The notes under the pieces are model-generated. The model was not told the DNA's origin. It saw only the letters and a list, made by a program, of their open reading frames with translations, and did not search any database. 64,000 nucleotides of DNA, taken from contig NZ_SLXW01000005.1 of NCBI RefSeq assembly GCF_004341085.1, positions 62,001 to 126,000 of the forward strand. Direction: 5' to 3'. The position numbers were made by a program, and so were the translations under genes. This document shows positions 27,970-37,306 of this stretch, one piece after another (position 1 is the stretch's first letter; every line of letters starts with the position of its first letter). This DNA is from Sphingomonas sp. PP-CE-1G-424. GTDB taxonomy: Bacteria > Pseudomonadota > Alphaproteobacteria > Sphingomonadales > Sphingomonadaceae.

Positions 27970-30930
27970 ATGGCAAAGTTCGAATTGCTCGCCGCATCGG
28001 CGATGATACTCCTGTCGATTGCGCCGGCAATGGCGCAGACCGCCACCACCACATCGGCCGAAAACACCGCGCCCACCAATGGTCCCGGGCAGGAAGCGCC
28101 GTCGACGCAGACGACACGAGACGTGTCCACCGCCGATCCCTACGCGTCGCAGGATATCGTGATTACCGCGCAACGCCAATCGCAACGTCTGCAGGATGTT
28201 CCGATCGCTGTGAGCGCTTTTACCGCGGACAACATCGCCAAGCAGCAGATCGTCAATCCGAGCGCGCTCCAGCAGACGCTGCCCAACATCACCTTCACCA
28301 AGACCAACTTCACGACGTCGAGCTTCACGATCCGCGGGATCGGCGACCTGTGCACCGGCGCGACCTGCGACACCGCGACCGCGATCCACATCAACGACAT
28401 GCCGTTGGTCACCACCCGGCTGTTCGAGAGCGAGTTCTTCGACCTGGAGCGGATCGAGGTCCTTCGCGGGCCCCAGGGGACGCTGTTCGGCCGCAACGCC
28501 ACGTCGGGCGTGGTCAACTTCATCTCGGCAAAGCCCGACCTCTCCGGCGTACATTCGGCTGCCGAGTTCGAATACGGCAACTATGATTCGAAGCGCGTGA
28601 AGGCGATGCTCAACCTGCCGTTCACCGATACGCTCGGGATCCGCGTCGCGGGCACGTATCTCAACCGCGACGGCTATACCAAGAACCTCTACGACGGCCG
28701 CAAGATCGACGGGCGCGATCTGTATTCGATCCGCGGCACGCTGTCGTGGGAGCCGACCAGCGATACCCGGGTCGACCTGATCGGCTATTATTTCCGCGAG
28801 AAGGACGACCGTTCGCGGTTGCAGAAGCAACTCTGCCACCGCGACCCGACCGGCATCCTCGGCTGCCTGCCCGACCGGCTCGCCAACGAGACAGCGAACG
28901 GCAATTCGACGCTGTCGGCGGTGCTCAGTTCGAACGAGTTCTTCGCGGTCAACAACCCAGCGCTCGCCCGCTTCGGGCTGCAGAGCCTCTATGGTCAGGA
29001 TACCTACACCGGCGTCGTCAACCCGGCCAACGTGCGGACCGTGTCGCTCGACTACAGCCCGACCTATTTCGCCGAGGAGGAGCAATATACCGCCAAGATC
29101 TTCCACGATTTCGGCCCGGTCAGCCTGAACTTCACCGGCGGCTACACGCGCAACGCGGTCGACAGCACGACCGATTATAACCTCGCGGTCGAGAACCCGC
29201 TGGCCAACAATGTCGGGCTTGCGACGCTCAACGCGCTCGCCCGCTCCGGATCGCCGTTCGCGTTCCTGAACGGCGTGCGCCAGACGCTGATCCCCAACGG
29301 GCCCGCGGGCGGCGCGTGCCAGTCGGCGGCAGACCCCAACAACGTCGGCATCTACGGCGGCAATTCGATCGGCTGTTATCCGCAGAGCCTCGACTTCGAT
29401 CGCTCGCGCCAGGTGAACCGCCAATATTCCGCCGAAGCGCATCTCGACAGCAATTTCGAGGGCATGTTCAACTTCCTGCTCGGCGGCATCTATGTCGACA
29501 GCAAATCCACCAACACCGATTATTTCGTCAACGCGTTCGGGCTCGATTACGCCTCGGGCATTCTCGGCTCGGCAAACGCGGCGGGGGCCGGGCTGCCCGC
29601 GGGCAACGGCTATTTCCTGTCGACGCCCTTCTATCGCAACAGCGATACCGAGTTCCGCCTGAAATCCTATGGCATCTTCGGCGAGACCTATTTCAAGTTC
29701 ACCGACAAGCTCAAGCTGACCGTCGGCCTGCGCTACAACCACGACAAGAAGACCGACGAGGCGCGCAACCTCGCGCTCAACGTGCTGACGCCGATCGGCG
29801 CGACCGGAATCGAGCAGGGGCTGAACTACGGCACGGTCGATTTCGACCCTAACCTGCCGGGCCGCCAGGAGTTCGCCAACGCGCAGGTCAGCTTCTCCCG
29901 GCTGACCGGGCGCGCGGTGCTCGACTATCGGATCACCGAGAACAACCTGCTCTACGCATCCTACTCGCGCGGCTATAAATCGGGCGGGATCAATCCGCCG
30001 CTGCTGCCGATGTTCAACGTCAGCAGCACGTTCCTGCCCGAGCAGGTCAACGCGTACGAGATCGGCTCGAAGAACACCTTCGGCGGTGGCCAGTTCAGGC
30101 TAAATCTCACCGGCTTCTATTATCAGTACAAGAACTTGCAGCTAAGCCGGATCGTCGCGCGGACCTCAGTCAACGACAATGTCGACGCCGATATCTACGG
30201 CGTCGAGGCGGAGGCGATCATGAGCCCGATCCCGGCGTTCGTGGTCAACATGAACGCGAGTTACCTGCATTCGAAGGTGTCGACCGACAAGCTGCTGGTC
30301 AACCCGCGCGACGTGTCGGGCGGCCGGTCGGACGCGGTGATCATCAAGGACATCACCAACGCGTCGAACTGCGTCGTCGTCCCGAACGTGGCGGGCAACG
30401 CGGCGTTGTCGAACGGCTATGTCGCGGCGGTCAATTCGCAGATCGGTCTGCGCGCACCGACCGCGATCCCGACGGTGGCGGCGACCGGCGCGTTCGGGAT
30501 CTGCTCCGCGCTCGGGGCCAACGCCGCGGCGAGCGGCGTGTCGGTGCTCGACGGAGTGACGACCAACATCCGCGGCAACCGTCTTCCACAGGCACCGACG
30601 TACAAATGGTCGGTCGGCGCGCAGTACACGATCGACTTCGCCAACGGCATGAGCCTCGTCCCGCGTGCCGACCTCAACTATACCGGCGGGTTCGCGGCGA
30701 GCATCTTCAACACCGCGATCGACCGGATTCCCGGCTACGAGGTGGTCAACATGCAGGTCCAGCTCAACGCCCGCGAAGACCGCTTCTACGTCCGCGCCTA
30801 TGTGCAGAACCTGACCAAGAACGATGCGACGACCGGGCAGTATGTGACCGACCAGTCGGCCGGGCTATTCACCAACATCTTCACAATCGAACCACGCCGG
30901 TATGGCGTGGCGGCCGGGTTCAAGTTCTGA
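27970..30930 (+). CDS. TonB-dependent outer membrane receptor
   Basis: Ligand-gated outer membrane beta-barrel, 986 residues, powered by TonB-ExbBD. The signal peptide is ELLAASAMILLSIAPAMA (cleavage before QTA). The TonB-box/plug start is SQDIVITAQRQSQRLQDVPIAVSAF, with FTIRGIGDLC and LRGPQGTLFGRNATSGVVNF as plug landmarks. It ends in the barrel-assembly signal RRYGVAAGFKF with terminal Phe. Cys pairs in GDLCTGATCDTA and KQLCHRDPTGILGCLP are typical of large extracellular loops. No substrate-specific neighbours are present, so the ligand is unknown. A GGGGAGAGGA site and a good promoter precede it. Confidence 0.95.
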   Translation: MAKFELLAASAMILLSIAPAMAQTATTTSAENTAPTNGPGQEAPSTQTTRDVSTADPYASQDIVITAQRQSQRLQDVPIAVSAFTADNIAKQQIVNPSALQQTLPNITFTKTNFTTSSFTIRGIGDLCTGATCDTATAIHINDMPLVTTRLFESEFFDLERIEVLRGPQGTLFGRNATSGVVNFISAKPDLSGVHSAAEFEYGNYDSKRVKAMLNLPFTDTLGIRVAGTYLNRDGYTKNLYDGRKIDGRDLYSIRGTLSWEPTSDTRVDLIGYYFREKDDRSRLQKQLCHRDPTGILGCLPDRLANETANGNSTLSAVLSSNEFFAVNNPALARFGLQSLYGQDTYTGVVNPANVRTVSLDYSPTYFAEEEQYTAKIFHDFGPVSLNFTGGYTRNAVDSTTDYNLAVENPLANNVGLATLNALARSGSPFAFLNGVRQTLIPNGPAGGACQSAADPNNVGIYGGNSIGCYPQSLDFDRSRQVNRQYSAEAHLDSNFEGMFNFLLGGIYVDSKSTNTDYFVNAFGLDYASGILGSANAAGAGLPAGNGYFLSTPFYRNSDTEFRLKSYGIFGETYFKFTDKLKLTVGLRYNHDKKTDEARNLALNVLTPIGATGIEQGLNYGTVDFDPNLPGRQEFANAQVSFSRLTGRAVLDYRITENNLLYASYSRGYKSGGINPPLLPMFNVSSTFLPEQVNAYEIGSKNTFGGGQFRLNLTGFYYQYKNLQLSRIVARTSVNDNVDADIYGVEAEAIMSPIPAFVVNMNASYLHSKVSTDKLLVNPRDVSGGRSDAVIIKDITNASNCVVVPNVAGNAALSNGYVAAVNSQIGLRAPTAIPTVAATGAFGICSALGANAAASGVSVLDGVTTNIRGNRLPQAPTYKWSVGAQYTIDFANGMSLVPRADLNYTGGFAASIFNTAIDRIPGYEVVNMQVQLNAREDRFYVRAYVQNLTKNDATTGQYVTDQSAGLFTNIFTIEPRRYGVAAGFKF

Positions 30931-30991
30931 GGGCACGTTCGAGGCAAGGCCGTTGCGTTACGAAGCCGTCGGACAGGATGGCGATCTGACT

Positions 30992-31114
30992 GATCCTCCC
31001 CCGCCAGGGGGAGGTGGCGCCGAAAGTGACGGAGGGGGCGGGCACGAAACAGACGTTTCCCTTACCGCCCCCTCCGTCTGGCAGCGCCAACCACATCCCC
31101 CGGGCGGGGAGGAT
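30992..31114. repeat. Palindromic repeat, family C (copy 3)
   Basis: Begins GATCCTCCCCCGCCAGGGGG, same as 17358, with the inner GACGGAGGGGGCG/CGCCCCCTCCGTC pair; the right arm is more diverged. First of three different repeats packed in the 458-bp gap 30931-31388. Confidence 0.8.
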
Positions 31115-31128
31115 CCCCACGACGCCGC

Positions 31129-31208
31129 CGTCATCCTGACGAGTCAGGATCCAGAGCCAATCAGCATAGCGTTCGTGACCCTGGGTCCTGACTTTCGTCA
31201 GGATGACG
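31129..31208. repeat. Palindromic repeat, family E
   Basis: CGTCATCCTGACGA at the left and TCGTCAGGATGACG at the right, with inner TCAGGATCCAG/CTGGGTCCTGA. Only copy in this window. Second of the three repeats between the receptor gene and fghA. Confidence 0.7.
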
Positions 31209-31255
31209 TGTGGGTGGAGCTACGTGCTGGCTTATACAGACCGCGGACTCTCCCT

Positions 31256-31348
31256 TGCCCTCACCCTTCCCACGGCGAAGACGCCGCGGGCCCCTTCCCT
31301 CTCCCACCGGGAGAGGGAGAGACGGCGAAGACGGCGAGGGTGAGGGCA
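31256..31348. repeat. Palindromic repeat, family D'
   Basis: TGCCCTCACCC and GGGTGAGGGCA form the outer arms; inside lie GGGCCCCTTCC and CTCTCCCACCGGGAGAG. The left half matches the segment found inside mutL at 48431-48491 almost base for base. Confidence 0.8.
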
Positions 31349-31388
31349 CGACCTGCAGACCGACGGCCTCGAACCATCAAAGCCGCGG

Positions 31389-32225
31389 TTAGCGCTTCAG
31401 CCGCTCCGCGTGCCACACCACATGATCGCTCATGAACGTCGAGATGAAGTTGTAGCTGTGATCATACCCTGGCTGCATCCGCAACGTCAGGTCGATCCCC
31501 GCCGCCTCGCACGCCGCCACCAGCAACTCGGGCTTCAACTGCTCGACCAGGAAACCATCCGCATCCCCCTGATCGACCAGGATGTCCTTCACCCGCGCAC
31601 CATCCTCGATCAGCGCACAGGCGTCATACACGCGCCATGCCGTCCGATCCGCCCCGAGATAGCCGCCGAGCGCCTTCTCGCCCCAGGCGCACTGCAACGG
31701 CGCTACGATTGGCGCAAACGCCGACACGCTGCAAAACCGCTCCGGGTTGCGCAGCACGATCGTCAGCGCACCATGCCCACCCATCGAGTGCCCGAAGATT
31801 CCCTGCCGCGCCATATCCGCCACCGGAAACTCCGCCGCGATCAGCGCCGGCAATTCATCCTCGACATAGGACCGCATACGGAAGTTCTTCGTCCAGGGTT
31901 CCTCGGTCGCATCGACGTAGAAGCCGGCGCCCTTGCCGAAGTCGTACGCCTCGTCATCCGGCACGCCGTCGCCTCGCGGCGAGGTATCCGGCGCGATAAG
32001 GATCACGCCCAGTTCGGCACACGCGCGCCGATACTCGCCCTTGTCCATGACGTTGGCGTGCGTGCAGGTCAGGCCCGACAGGAACCACAACACGGGCAAC
32101 CGCGCGCCCTCGTCATGCGGCGGCACATAGACCGCGAAGGTCATGTCCGTGCCGGTCGCGGTCGACGCGTGGCGGTAGACGCCCTGCGTGCCGCCATACG
32201 CCTTGCTGGTGGAGACGGTTTCCAT
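31389..32225 (-). CDS. fghA: S-formylglutathione hydrolase
   Basis: Serine esterase that releases formate and glutathione in formaldehyde detoxification. 278 residues from ATG 32225; a GTG one codon earlier is possible. The nucleophile is in FGHSMGGHGALTI near residue 147, oxyanion elements in WFLSGLTCTHANVMDK, Asp in DQGDADGFL and His in PGYDHSYNFISTF. The start overlaps the VOC gene stop by one base (TGATG). Last gene of the frmA-VOC-fghA operon. Confidence 0.95.
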   Translation of the reverse strand: METVSTSKAYGGTQGVYRHASTATGTDMTFAVYVPPHDEGARLPVLWFLSGLTCTHANVMDKGEYRRACAELGVILIAPDTSPRGDGVPDDEAYDFGKGAGFYVDATEEPWTKNFRMRSYVEDELPALIAAEFPVADMARQGIFGHSMGGHGALTIVLRNPERFCSVSAFAPIVAPLQCAWGEKALGGYLGADRTAWRVYDACALIEDGARVKDILVDQGDADGFLVEQLKPELLVAACEAAGIDLTLRMQPGYDHSYNFISTFMSDHVVWHAERLKR

Positions 32226-32608
32226 CACGCGACCCGGTGCAATGCGCAGATCTTGTTGCCCGACGGATCGCGCAGATAGGCGAGGTACAGCTTCCGCCCC
32301 CCGGTGGCCTCACGCACGCCCGGCGGATCCTCACAAGCCGTCCCGCCGTGCGCCAGCCCTGCAGCATGCCAAGCATCGGCCGCATCGGTAGAGGCCGCAG
32401 CGAACCCCATCGTACTGCCGTTGCCGTGGCTAGCCGGCTCGCCGTCGATAGGCTTGGTCAGCAGGAAGCGCCCGCCGTCGTGCGCATAGACCACCCGCCC
32501 CCATTCATCGACGACGCCCTCGGGCACGCCGAGCGCGCCCAGCGCCGCGTCGTAGAACGCTTTCGACGCGGCGATATCGCTCGCGCCGAGCATGATGTGC
32601 GTGAACAT
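32225..32608 (-). CDS. VOC-family (glyoxalase/bleomycin resistance fold) protein
   Basis: 127-residue two-repeat VOC domain starting MFTHIMLGASDIAASKAFYD, with the second module YLAYLRDPSGNKICALH. His4 and a late Glu-equivalent position may bind a metal. It is sandwiched between the two known genes of glutathione-dependent formaldehyde oxidation (9-base gap to frmA, one-base overlap to fghA), which suggests a role with a glutathione adduct. The substrate is not determinable from sequence. Confidence 0.85.
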   Translation of the reverse strand: MFTHIMLGASDIAASKAFYDAALGALGVPEGVVDEWGRVVYAHDGGRFLLTKPIDGEPASHGNGSTMGFAAASTDAADAWHAAGLAHGGTACEDPPGVREATGGRKLYLAYLRDPSGNKICALHRVA

Positions 32609-32617
32609 GCCCCCCTC

Positions 32618-33724
32618 TCAGTAGATCACGACGGAGCGGATGCTCTCGCCGGCGTGCATCAGGTCGAAGCCCTTGTTGATCTCGTCGAGCGTCAGGCGGT
32701 GCGTGATCATCGGGTCGATCTCGATCATCCCGTTCATGTACCAGTCGACGATCTTCGGCGTATCGGTCCGCCCCCGCGCGCCGCCGAACGCCGTCCCGCG
32801 CCAGTTGCGCCCGGTGACGAGCTGGAACGGCCGCGTCGAGATCTCCTTGCCCGCCTCGGCCACGCCGATCACGATCGAGGTGCCCCAGCCGCGGTGGCAC
32901 GCCTCGAGCGCCTGCCGCATCACGGTCGTGTTGCCGGTCGCGTCGAACGTATAGTCCGCGCCGCCATCGGTGAGCGCGACGATGTGCTGGACGATGTCGC
33001 CCACATCCTTGGGATTGGCAAAGTGCGTCATGCCAAAGCGGCGGCCCCACTCCTCACGGTCTGGATTGATGTCGACGCCGACGATCATCCCGGCACCGGC
33101 CAGTCTCGCGCCCTGGATCACGTTCAGCCCGATCCCGCCAAGCCCGAACACGACGACCGTGTCGCCCGGCTGGACCTTCGCCGTGTGCACCACCGCGCCG
33201 ACGCCCGTCGTCACGCCGCAGCCGACGTAGCACGACGTATCGAACGGCGCGTCCTCGCGGATCTTCGCGACCGCGATCTCCGGCAGGACGGTGAAGTTCG
33301 AGAAGGTCGAGCAGCCCATGTAGTGGAAGATCGGCTGCCCCTTGTAGCTGAACCGCGTCGTGCCGTCCGGCATCAACCCTTTCCCTTGCGTGGCGCGGAT
33401 CGCGGTGCACAGGTTGGTCTTGCCGCTCAGGCACGACTTACACTGGCGGCACTCGGGCGTGTAGAGCGGGATCACGTGATCGCCGACCGCGACGCTGGTC
33501 ACGCCTGCGCCCACTTCGCGGACGATGCCGGCGCCTTCATGCCCCAGCACGCTCGGAAACAACCCTTCCGAATCAAGCCCGTCGAGCGTGTACGCGTCGG
33601 TATGGCAGATGCCCGTCGCCATGATTTCGACGAGGACTTCGCCGAATTTCGGCCCTTCGAGGTCGAGTTCGACGATCTCGAGCGGTTTTTTTGCCTCGAA
33701 GGCTACGGCGGCGCGGGTCTTCAT
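32618..33724 (-). CDS. frmA: S-(hydroxymethyl)glutathione dehydrogenase / class III alcohol dehydrogenase
   Basis: Zinc- and NAD-dependent oxidation of the formaldehyde-glutathione adduct to S-formylglutathione. 368 residues from ATG 33724 ([15 protein letters not shown]). The catalytic zinc Cys is in [13 protein letters not shown], the structural zinc lobe is [15 protein letters not shown] near residue 92, and the NAD fold motif is [28 protein letters not shown] is also present. Class III specificity is supported by the fghA partner. First gene of the operon, with a GGAGACC site upstream. Confidence 0.96.
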   Translation of the reverse strand: MKTRAAVAFEAKKPLEIVELDLEGPKFGEVLVEIMATGICHTDAYTLDGLDSEGLFPSVLGHEGAGIVREVGAGVTSVAVGDHVIPLYTPECRQCKSCLSGKTNLCTAIRATQGKGLMPDGTTRFSYKGQPIFHYMGCSTFSNFTVLPEIAVAKIREDAPFDTSCYVGCGVTTGVGAVVHTAKVQPGDTVVVFGLGGIGLNVIQGARLAGAGMIVGVDINPDREEWGRRFGMTHFANPKDVGDIVQHIVALTDGGADYTFDATGNTTVMRQALEACHRGWGTSIVIGVAEAGKEISTRPFQLVTGRNWRGTAFGGARGRTDTPKIVDWYMNGMIEIDPMITHRLTLDEINKGFDLMHAGESIRSVVIY

Positions 33725-33812
33725 CGGTTGGTCTCCTTGATTGCCGCCCTGATGCCCCCCGAGCCGCGGCTTCGCAACCCGCAGGCGATGCAACCAATGT
33801 CGCGTTCCCGCG

Positions 33813-33834
33813 CTTGATCCTTTCAAATCAAGGA
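33813..33834 (+). promoter_or_regulatory. Competing hairpins over the DUF2945 ribosome binding site
   Basis: CTTGAT (33813-33818) can pair with ATCAAG (33827-33832), or TCCTT (33818-33822) with AAGGA (33830-33834). Both use part of the AAGGAG that serves the gene at 33844. Occlusion of the site is possible; the stems are short. Confidence 0.35.
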
Positions 33835-33843
33835 GATGGCGCG

Positions 33844-34047
33844 ATGAAGGATCCGAAGAAGGGCGACGAGGTCACTTGGAAATCGCATGGCGGCGAGGCG
33901 CACGGCACGGTCGAAAAGAAGCAGACCACCGATACCAAGATCAAGGGGCACACCGTCAAGGCGTCCAAGGAGGAGCCGCAGTTCATCGTAAGGAGTGACA
34001 AGGGCGGCAAGGCAGCGCACAAGGCGGACGCGCTCACCAAGGCGTGA
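33844..34047 (+). CDS. DUF2945 (hypervirulence-associated TUDOR-like) small protein
   Basis: 67 residues starting [26 protein letters not shown], which is the characteristic opening of DUF2945 proteins, a small SH3/Tudor-like beta-barrel. Lys-rich and basic, so nucleic-acid or nucleoid association is plausible; function is not established. AAGGAG lies nine bases upstream. It is followed by the SWIB gene on the same strand after 47 bases. Confidence 0.85.
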   Translation: MKDPKKGDEVTWKSHGGEAHGTVEKKQTTDTKIKGHTVKASKEEPQFIVRSDKGGKAAHKADALTKA

Positions 34048-34094
34048 CCACGCGCGCAGTGCCTAACGCACGCGCGCAACAGGAAGGAATGCTT

Positions 34095-34355
34095 ATGGCT
34101 ACAGCTCCCAAGACCGGCGGCATCCACGCCCCCGTCCAGCCCTCTCCCGAGCTCGGCGAGATCGTCGGTAACGATCGTCTGCCGCGCAGCGAAGTGATCA
34201 GCAAGGTGTGGGTCTATATCAAGGCCAACAACCTCCAGAACCCCGAGAACAAGCGCGAGATTCTGGCTGACGAGAAGCTGAAGAAGGTCTTCGGGCGTGA
34301 CAAGTGCACGATGTTCGAGATGAACAAGTACATCTCGCAGCACGTCAAGGCCTAA
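34095..34355 (+). CDS. SWIB/MDM2-domain protein
   Basis: 86 residues from ATG 34095 (ATGs at 34089 and 34044 are alternatives; AGGAAGG best fits 34095). The body RSEVISKVWVYIKANNLQNPENKREILADEKLKKVFG is a textbook SWIB fold, known from eukaryotic chromatin remodelling and from bacterial stand-alone forms in chlamydiae and alphaproteobacteria. In bacteria the role is unproven but may involve DNA topology. Its neighbour is another small basic chromatin-like protein. Confidence 0.93.
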   Translation: MATAPKTGGIHAPVQPSPELGEIVGNDRLPRSEVISKVWVYIKANNLQNPENKREILADEKLKKVFGRDKCTMFEMNKYISQHVKA

Positions 34356-34378
34356 CCGCCCGCACTGTACGGCAAGCG

Positions 34379-34410
34379 GCGACGGGGCATCGTAATCGAT
34401 ACCCGTCGCC
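34379..34410 (+). terminator. Hairpin after the SWIB gene
   Basis: GCGACGGG pairs with CCCGTCGC, with ATCG/CGAT inside the loop. Only CTT follows, so it is a weak candidate for an intrinsic terminator. Confidence 0.4.
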
Positions 34411-34551
34411 CTTGATCGCGCCTCTACAAGATCCCCACCACCCAAGTGCCGGTCTGATCGCCCTGCCCGTAGTGGCCACGCAATCAGCTCAAGCCGATCG
34501 CGAACCGGGCGCTTGATCGCCTCATCCGACCGTCGTACTGCGCAACCGGAT

Positions 34552-34628
34552 GCCCCCGTAGCTCAGCCGGATAGAGCGACGGTTTCCTAAACCGTAGGCC
34601 GCGTGTTCAAATCTCGCCGGGGGCACCA
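34552..34628 (+). tRNA. tRNA-Arg (anticodon CCT)
   Basis: 77 nt with encoded CCA. Acceptor GCCCCCG pairs with CGGGGGC, D arm GCTCAGCCGGATAGAGC, anticodon stem ACGGT/ACCGT with loop TTCCTAA, so anticodon CCT (reads AGG, Arg), and T arm with GTTCAAATC. Confidence 0.96.
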
Positions 34629-34701
34629 GCTTTTCCGCGACCGTCATGTCCTTGTCGTCAAAGATGTTTATCCAGCTCTCGCATGCGTGCATGGAGGTGG
34701 G

Positions 34702-35577
34702 ATGCTCTCGACCGCGATGCTCGCCGATGCCGTCACCCTGCAGCCCGACTTCGTCGTCATCGACGTCGAGACCGCGTGTTCGCGGGTCAGCAGCATCTGC
34801 CAGATCGGCATCGTCGGGTTCCGCGACGGCCGCGAGATCTTCGACTACGAGACGCTGGTCGACCCGCGCGACGAATTCCACCTGTTCAACACGCGCATCC
34901 ACGGCATCGCCGAGCATCACGTCGTCGGCCAGCCGAGCTTCGCCGACGTCCATGCCATCGTCGATCGTCATCTGAGCGGCCGCACGACGGTCGCGCACTC
35001 GTATTTCGACAAGGGTGCCCTCGCAGCCGCCTGCCGGGTCCATGACCGCCCGGCGATCGAGACGGTATGGCTCGACAGCGTCCGCGTCGCCAAGCGCGCC
35101 TGGCCCGATCTGGAAAGCCACCGCCTCGGCCTGCTCGCGCAATATCTCGGCATCGCGCACAAGCATCACGACGCGCTCAGCGATGCGCGCGCGGCCGGCT
35201 GGGTGATCGTCAAGGCGATCGATCATACCGGGATCGCGCTCGACGAATGGCTCGCCCCGCCGCGCAAGCCTGGCCCCGCCCCTCGTCCAGCGCCGTCTGG
35301 ACCGCTCGCTGGCGAGCGCATCGCGCTCCTCGGCGCGCCGCGCGACGGGGCGTTGGCGGAGCGGATCGCGGCGCTCGGCGGCCGGATCGTGTCGGCGGTC
35401 GGTAACACGACGACGCTGCTCGTGATCGCGGGGCGTGCGCCGTTCAGCTACTCGGTCCGCAACAGCGGTGCGTATCGCCGGGCGGAACATTATCGACGCC
35501 TCGGTGGCGCGATCCGGATCGTCTCCGACTTCGAGCTTGGCGTTGCGGACGGGGTTGTCGAACCGACTGGCGCCTGA
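34702..35577 (+). CDS. DnaQ-like 3'-5' exonuclease with C-terminal BRCT-like domain
   Basis: 291 residues from ATG 34702 after GGAGGTGGG. The N-terminal DEDDh exonuclease shows Exo I in FVVIDVETACSRVSSICQIGIVGF, Exo II in VAHSYFDKGALAAAC and Exo III in HKHHDALSDARAAGWVI. A proline-rich linker (PPRKPGPAPRPAPSGP) leads to a BRCT-like region with LAGERIALLGAPRDG and LGGRIVSAVGNTTTLLVIAG. Similar polymerase-epsilon-like exonuclease plus BRCT proteins exist in other bacteria and suggest repair-related processing of DNA 3' ends. The gene starts 73 bp after tRNA-Arg. Confidence 0.88.
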   Translation: MLSTAMLADAVTLQPDFVVIDVETACSRVSSICQIGIVGFRDGREIFDYETLVDPRDEFHLFNTRIHGIAEHHVVGQPSFADVHAIVDRHLSGRTTVAHSYFDKGALAAACRVHDRPAIETVWLDSVRVAKRAWPDLESHRLGLLAQYLGIAHKHHDALSDARAAGWVIVKAIDHTGIALDEWLAPPRKPGPAPRPAPSGPLAGERIALLGAPRDGALAERIAALGGRIVSAVGNTTTLLVIAGRAPFSYSVRNSGAYRRAEHYRRLGGAIRIVSDFELGVADGVVEPTGA

Positions 35578-35697
35578 CGATACGCCGGATCGTTTCCCAC
35601 CAGGTGTCCGACGGGGGAATGGACCCGCGACCGCCGTTCAGCTTGGCAACGTCCCGGCAACCTGCAACCATCGCACCAAACCAAAATGGAGGATGAC

Positions 35698-37302
35698 ATG
35701 CGGGCAGCGACAATGGCCATGGCAGGGGGAGCGGCTCTCGCGAGCGGCATGCTGGCGGTACCGGCGATCGCGCAACAGGCGCGCGTTGCGGAGGGCACGC
35801 TCGGCGGCACGCATCTGGCGACTTCGACGGCGGCGGCGGCAGCGGCGCCCGTCGACGCGTATCTCGGCATCCCCTACGCCACGCCGCCGATCGGTGCGCT
35901 CAGATGGCAACCGCCCAAGCCTGCCGCCCGTTGGAGCGGCGTGCGCAAAGCAGACGCGTTCGGCCCGCGGTGCATGCAACAGCCTCTGTTCGCCGACATG
36001 AAATTTCGCTCGCCGCGGATCGACGAGGACTGCCTGACGCTCAACGTCTGGACGCCTGCCGGTACCAAGCCGGGCGCGAAGCTTCCCGTACTGTTCTACA
36101 TCCACGGCGGCGGCGCGATCGCCGGCGACGGCTCCGAACTGCGCTACGACGGTGCGGCGATGGCGCGGCAGGGGATCGTCGTCGTCACGATCAACTACCG
36201 GCTGGGCGTCTTCGGCTTCCTGGCGACCAACGAAATGGCGGCAGAATCCCCGGCACACGCCGCGGGAAATTACGGCTTGCTCGATCAGGCGGCGGCGCTC
36301 GAATGGGTCCGTCGCAACGCGGCCGCGTTCGGCGGCGATCCCGCACGGATCACGATCGGCGGTGAAAGCGCAGGCTCGATGTCGGTCAGCGTGCTGATGA
36401 CGTCGCCGCTGACCCGGACTCGGTTCGCGCGCGCGATCGGCGAAAGCGGGGGTGTCCTGCCGCCGACGTTCCGGCCGAAGTCGCTCGCCACCGCCACGAC
36501 GCAGGGCGAGGCATTTGCCCGCGCCGCCGGAGCGCCCTCGCTTGCCGCGCTGCGGGCGATGCCCGCGGCCGATCTGCTCAAGGCGCAGGCCCAGACGCAC
36601 GCGGGGGCGGACTTCATCGTCGACGGGCTGTTCCTCACCGAGCCGCCGATCGATACCTATGCCGCCGGCCGTGCCGCGCGCGTGCCGCTGCTGGTCGGTT
36701 CGAATTCGCAGGAGGGCGCGTGGACCAGCATCCTGCGCGGTCAGCCGCCCACCGTCGCCAACTACCGCGCCGCGATCGGCACGCTCTACGCGGACCCGGA
36801 CGCGTTGTTCGCGCTGTATCCGGCAGCGTCCGACGCCGCGGTTCCCGCCGCCGCGACCGCGCTGGCGAGCGACGCGTTTCTCGGCGCATCGACCTGGCAA
36901 TGGTTCGACCTGCATCGCCGGTCGCGACAGCCGACCTATTATTATTATTTCGCGCACCCGCGGCCGCGCGCGCTGCCGCCGCTGACCAATCCCGATGTCG
37001 CACCGCTCGGCGCGGTGCACAGCGCGGAGATCGAATATGCGCTGGGCAATCTGGATACCAACCCGGCCTATGCCTGGACCGCGGACGACCGCCGGATCTC
37101 GGCGGTCTTCCAGGGCTATTTCGCCGCCTTCATCAAGATGGGCAATCCCAACGCCGCCGGGTTGCCACGCTGGTCGCCGGCCGTACCCGGCGCAGGACCG
37201 ATCGCGCGGCAGACGATCGACGTGACCACCGGGTCGACGCCGTTCGCGGCGCAGGCGCGCTACGAGGCGGCGGTGCCGCTGCTCGAACGCCGCGCGCGCT
37301 GA
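35698..37302 (+). CDS. Type-B carboxylesterase/lipase, exported
   Basis: 534 residues from ATG 35698 (GGAGGAT upstream; an ATG at 35686 is the longer option). The signal peptide AGGAALASGMLAVPAIA is followed by a full carboxylesterase domain. Landmarks are LGIPYATPPIGALRWQPP, EDCLTLNVWTPAG, YIHGGGAIAGDGS (oxyanion hole), ITIGGESAGSMSVSVL (nucleophile Ser) and GAVHSAEIEYALGNL (catalytic His region). A periplasmic or secreted esterase of unknown substrate. It is convergent with the lactonase gene, four bases apart. Confidence 0.92.
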   Translation: MRAATMAMAGGAALASGMLAVPAIAQQARVAEGTLGGTHLATSTAAAAAAPVDAYLGIPYATPPIGALRWQPPKPAARWSGVRKADAFGPRCMQQPLFADMKFRSPRIDEDCLTLNVWTPAGTKPGAKLPVLFYIHGGGAIAGDGSELRYDGAAMARQGIVVVTINYRLGVFGFLATNEMAAESPAHAAGNYGLLDQAAALEWVRRNAAAFGGDPARITIGGESAGSMSVSVLMTSPLTRTRFARAIGESGGVLPPTFRPKSLATATTQGEAFARAAGAPSLAALRAMPAADLLKAQAQTHAGADFIVDGLFLTEPPIDTYAAGRAARVPLLVGSNSQEGAWTSILRGQPPTVANYRAAIGTLYADPDALFALYPAASDAAVPAAATALASDAFLGASTWQWFDLHRRSRQPTYYYYFAHPRPRALPPLTNPDVAPLGAVHSAEIEYALGNLDTNPAYAWTADDRRISAVFQGYFAAFIKMGNPNAAGLPRWSPAVPGAGPIARQTIDVTTGSTPFAAQARYEAAVPLLERRAR

Positions 37303-37306
37303 CCGG

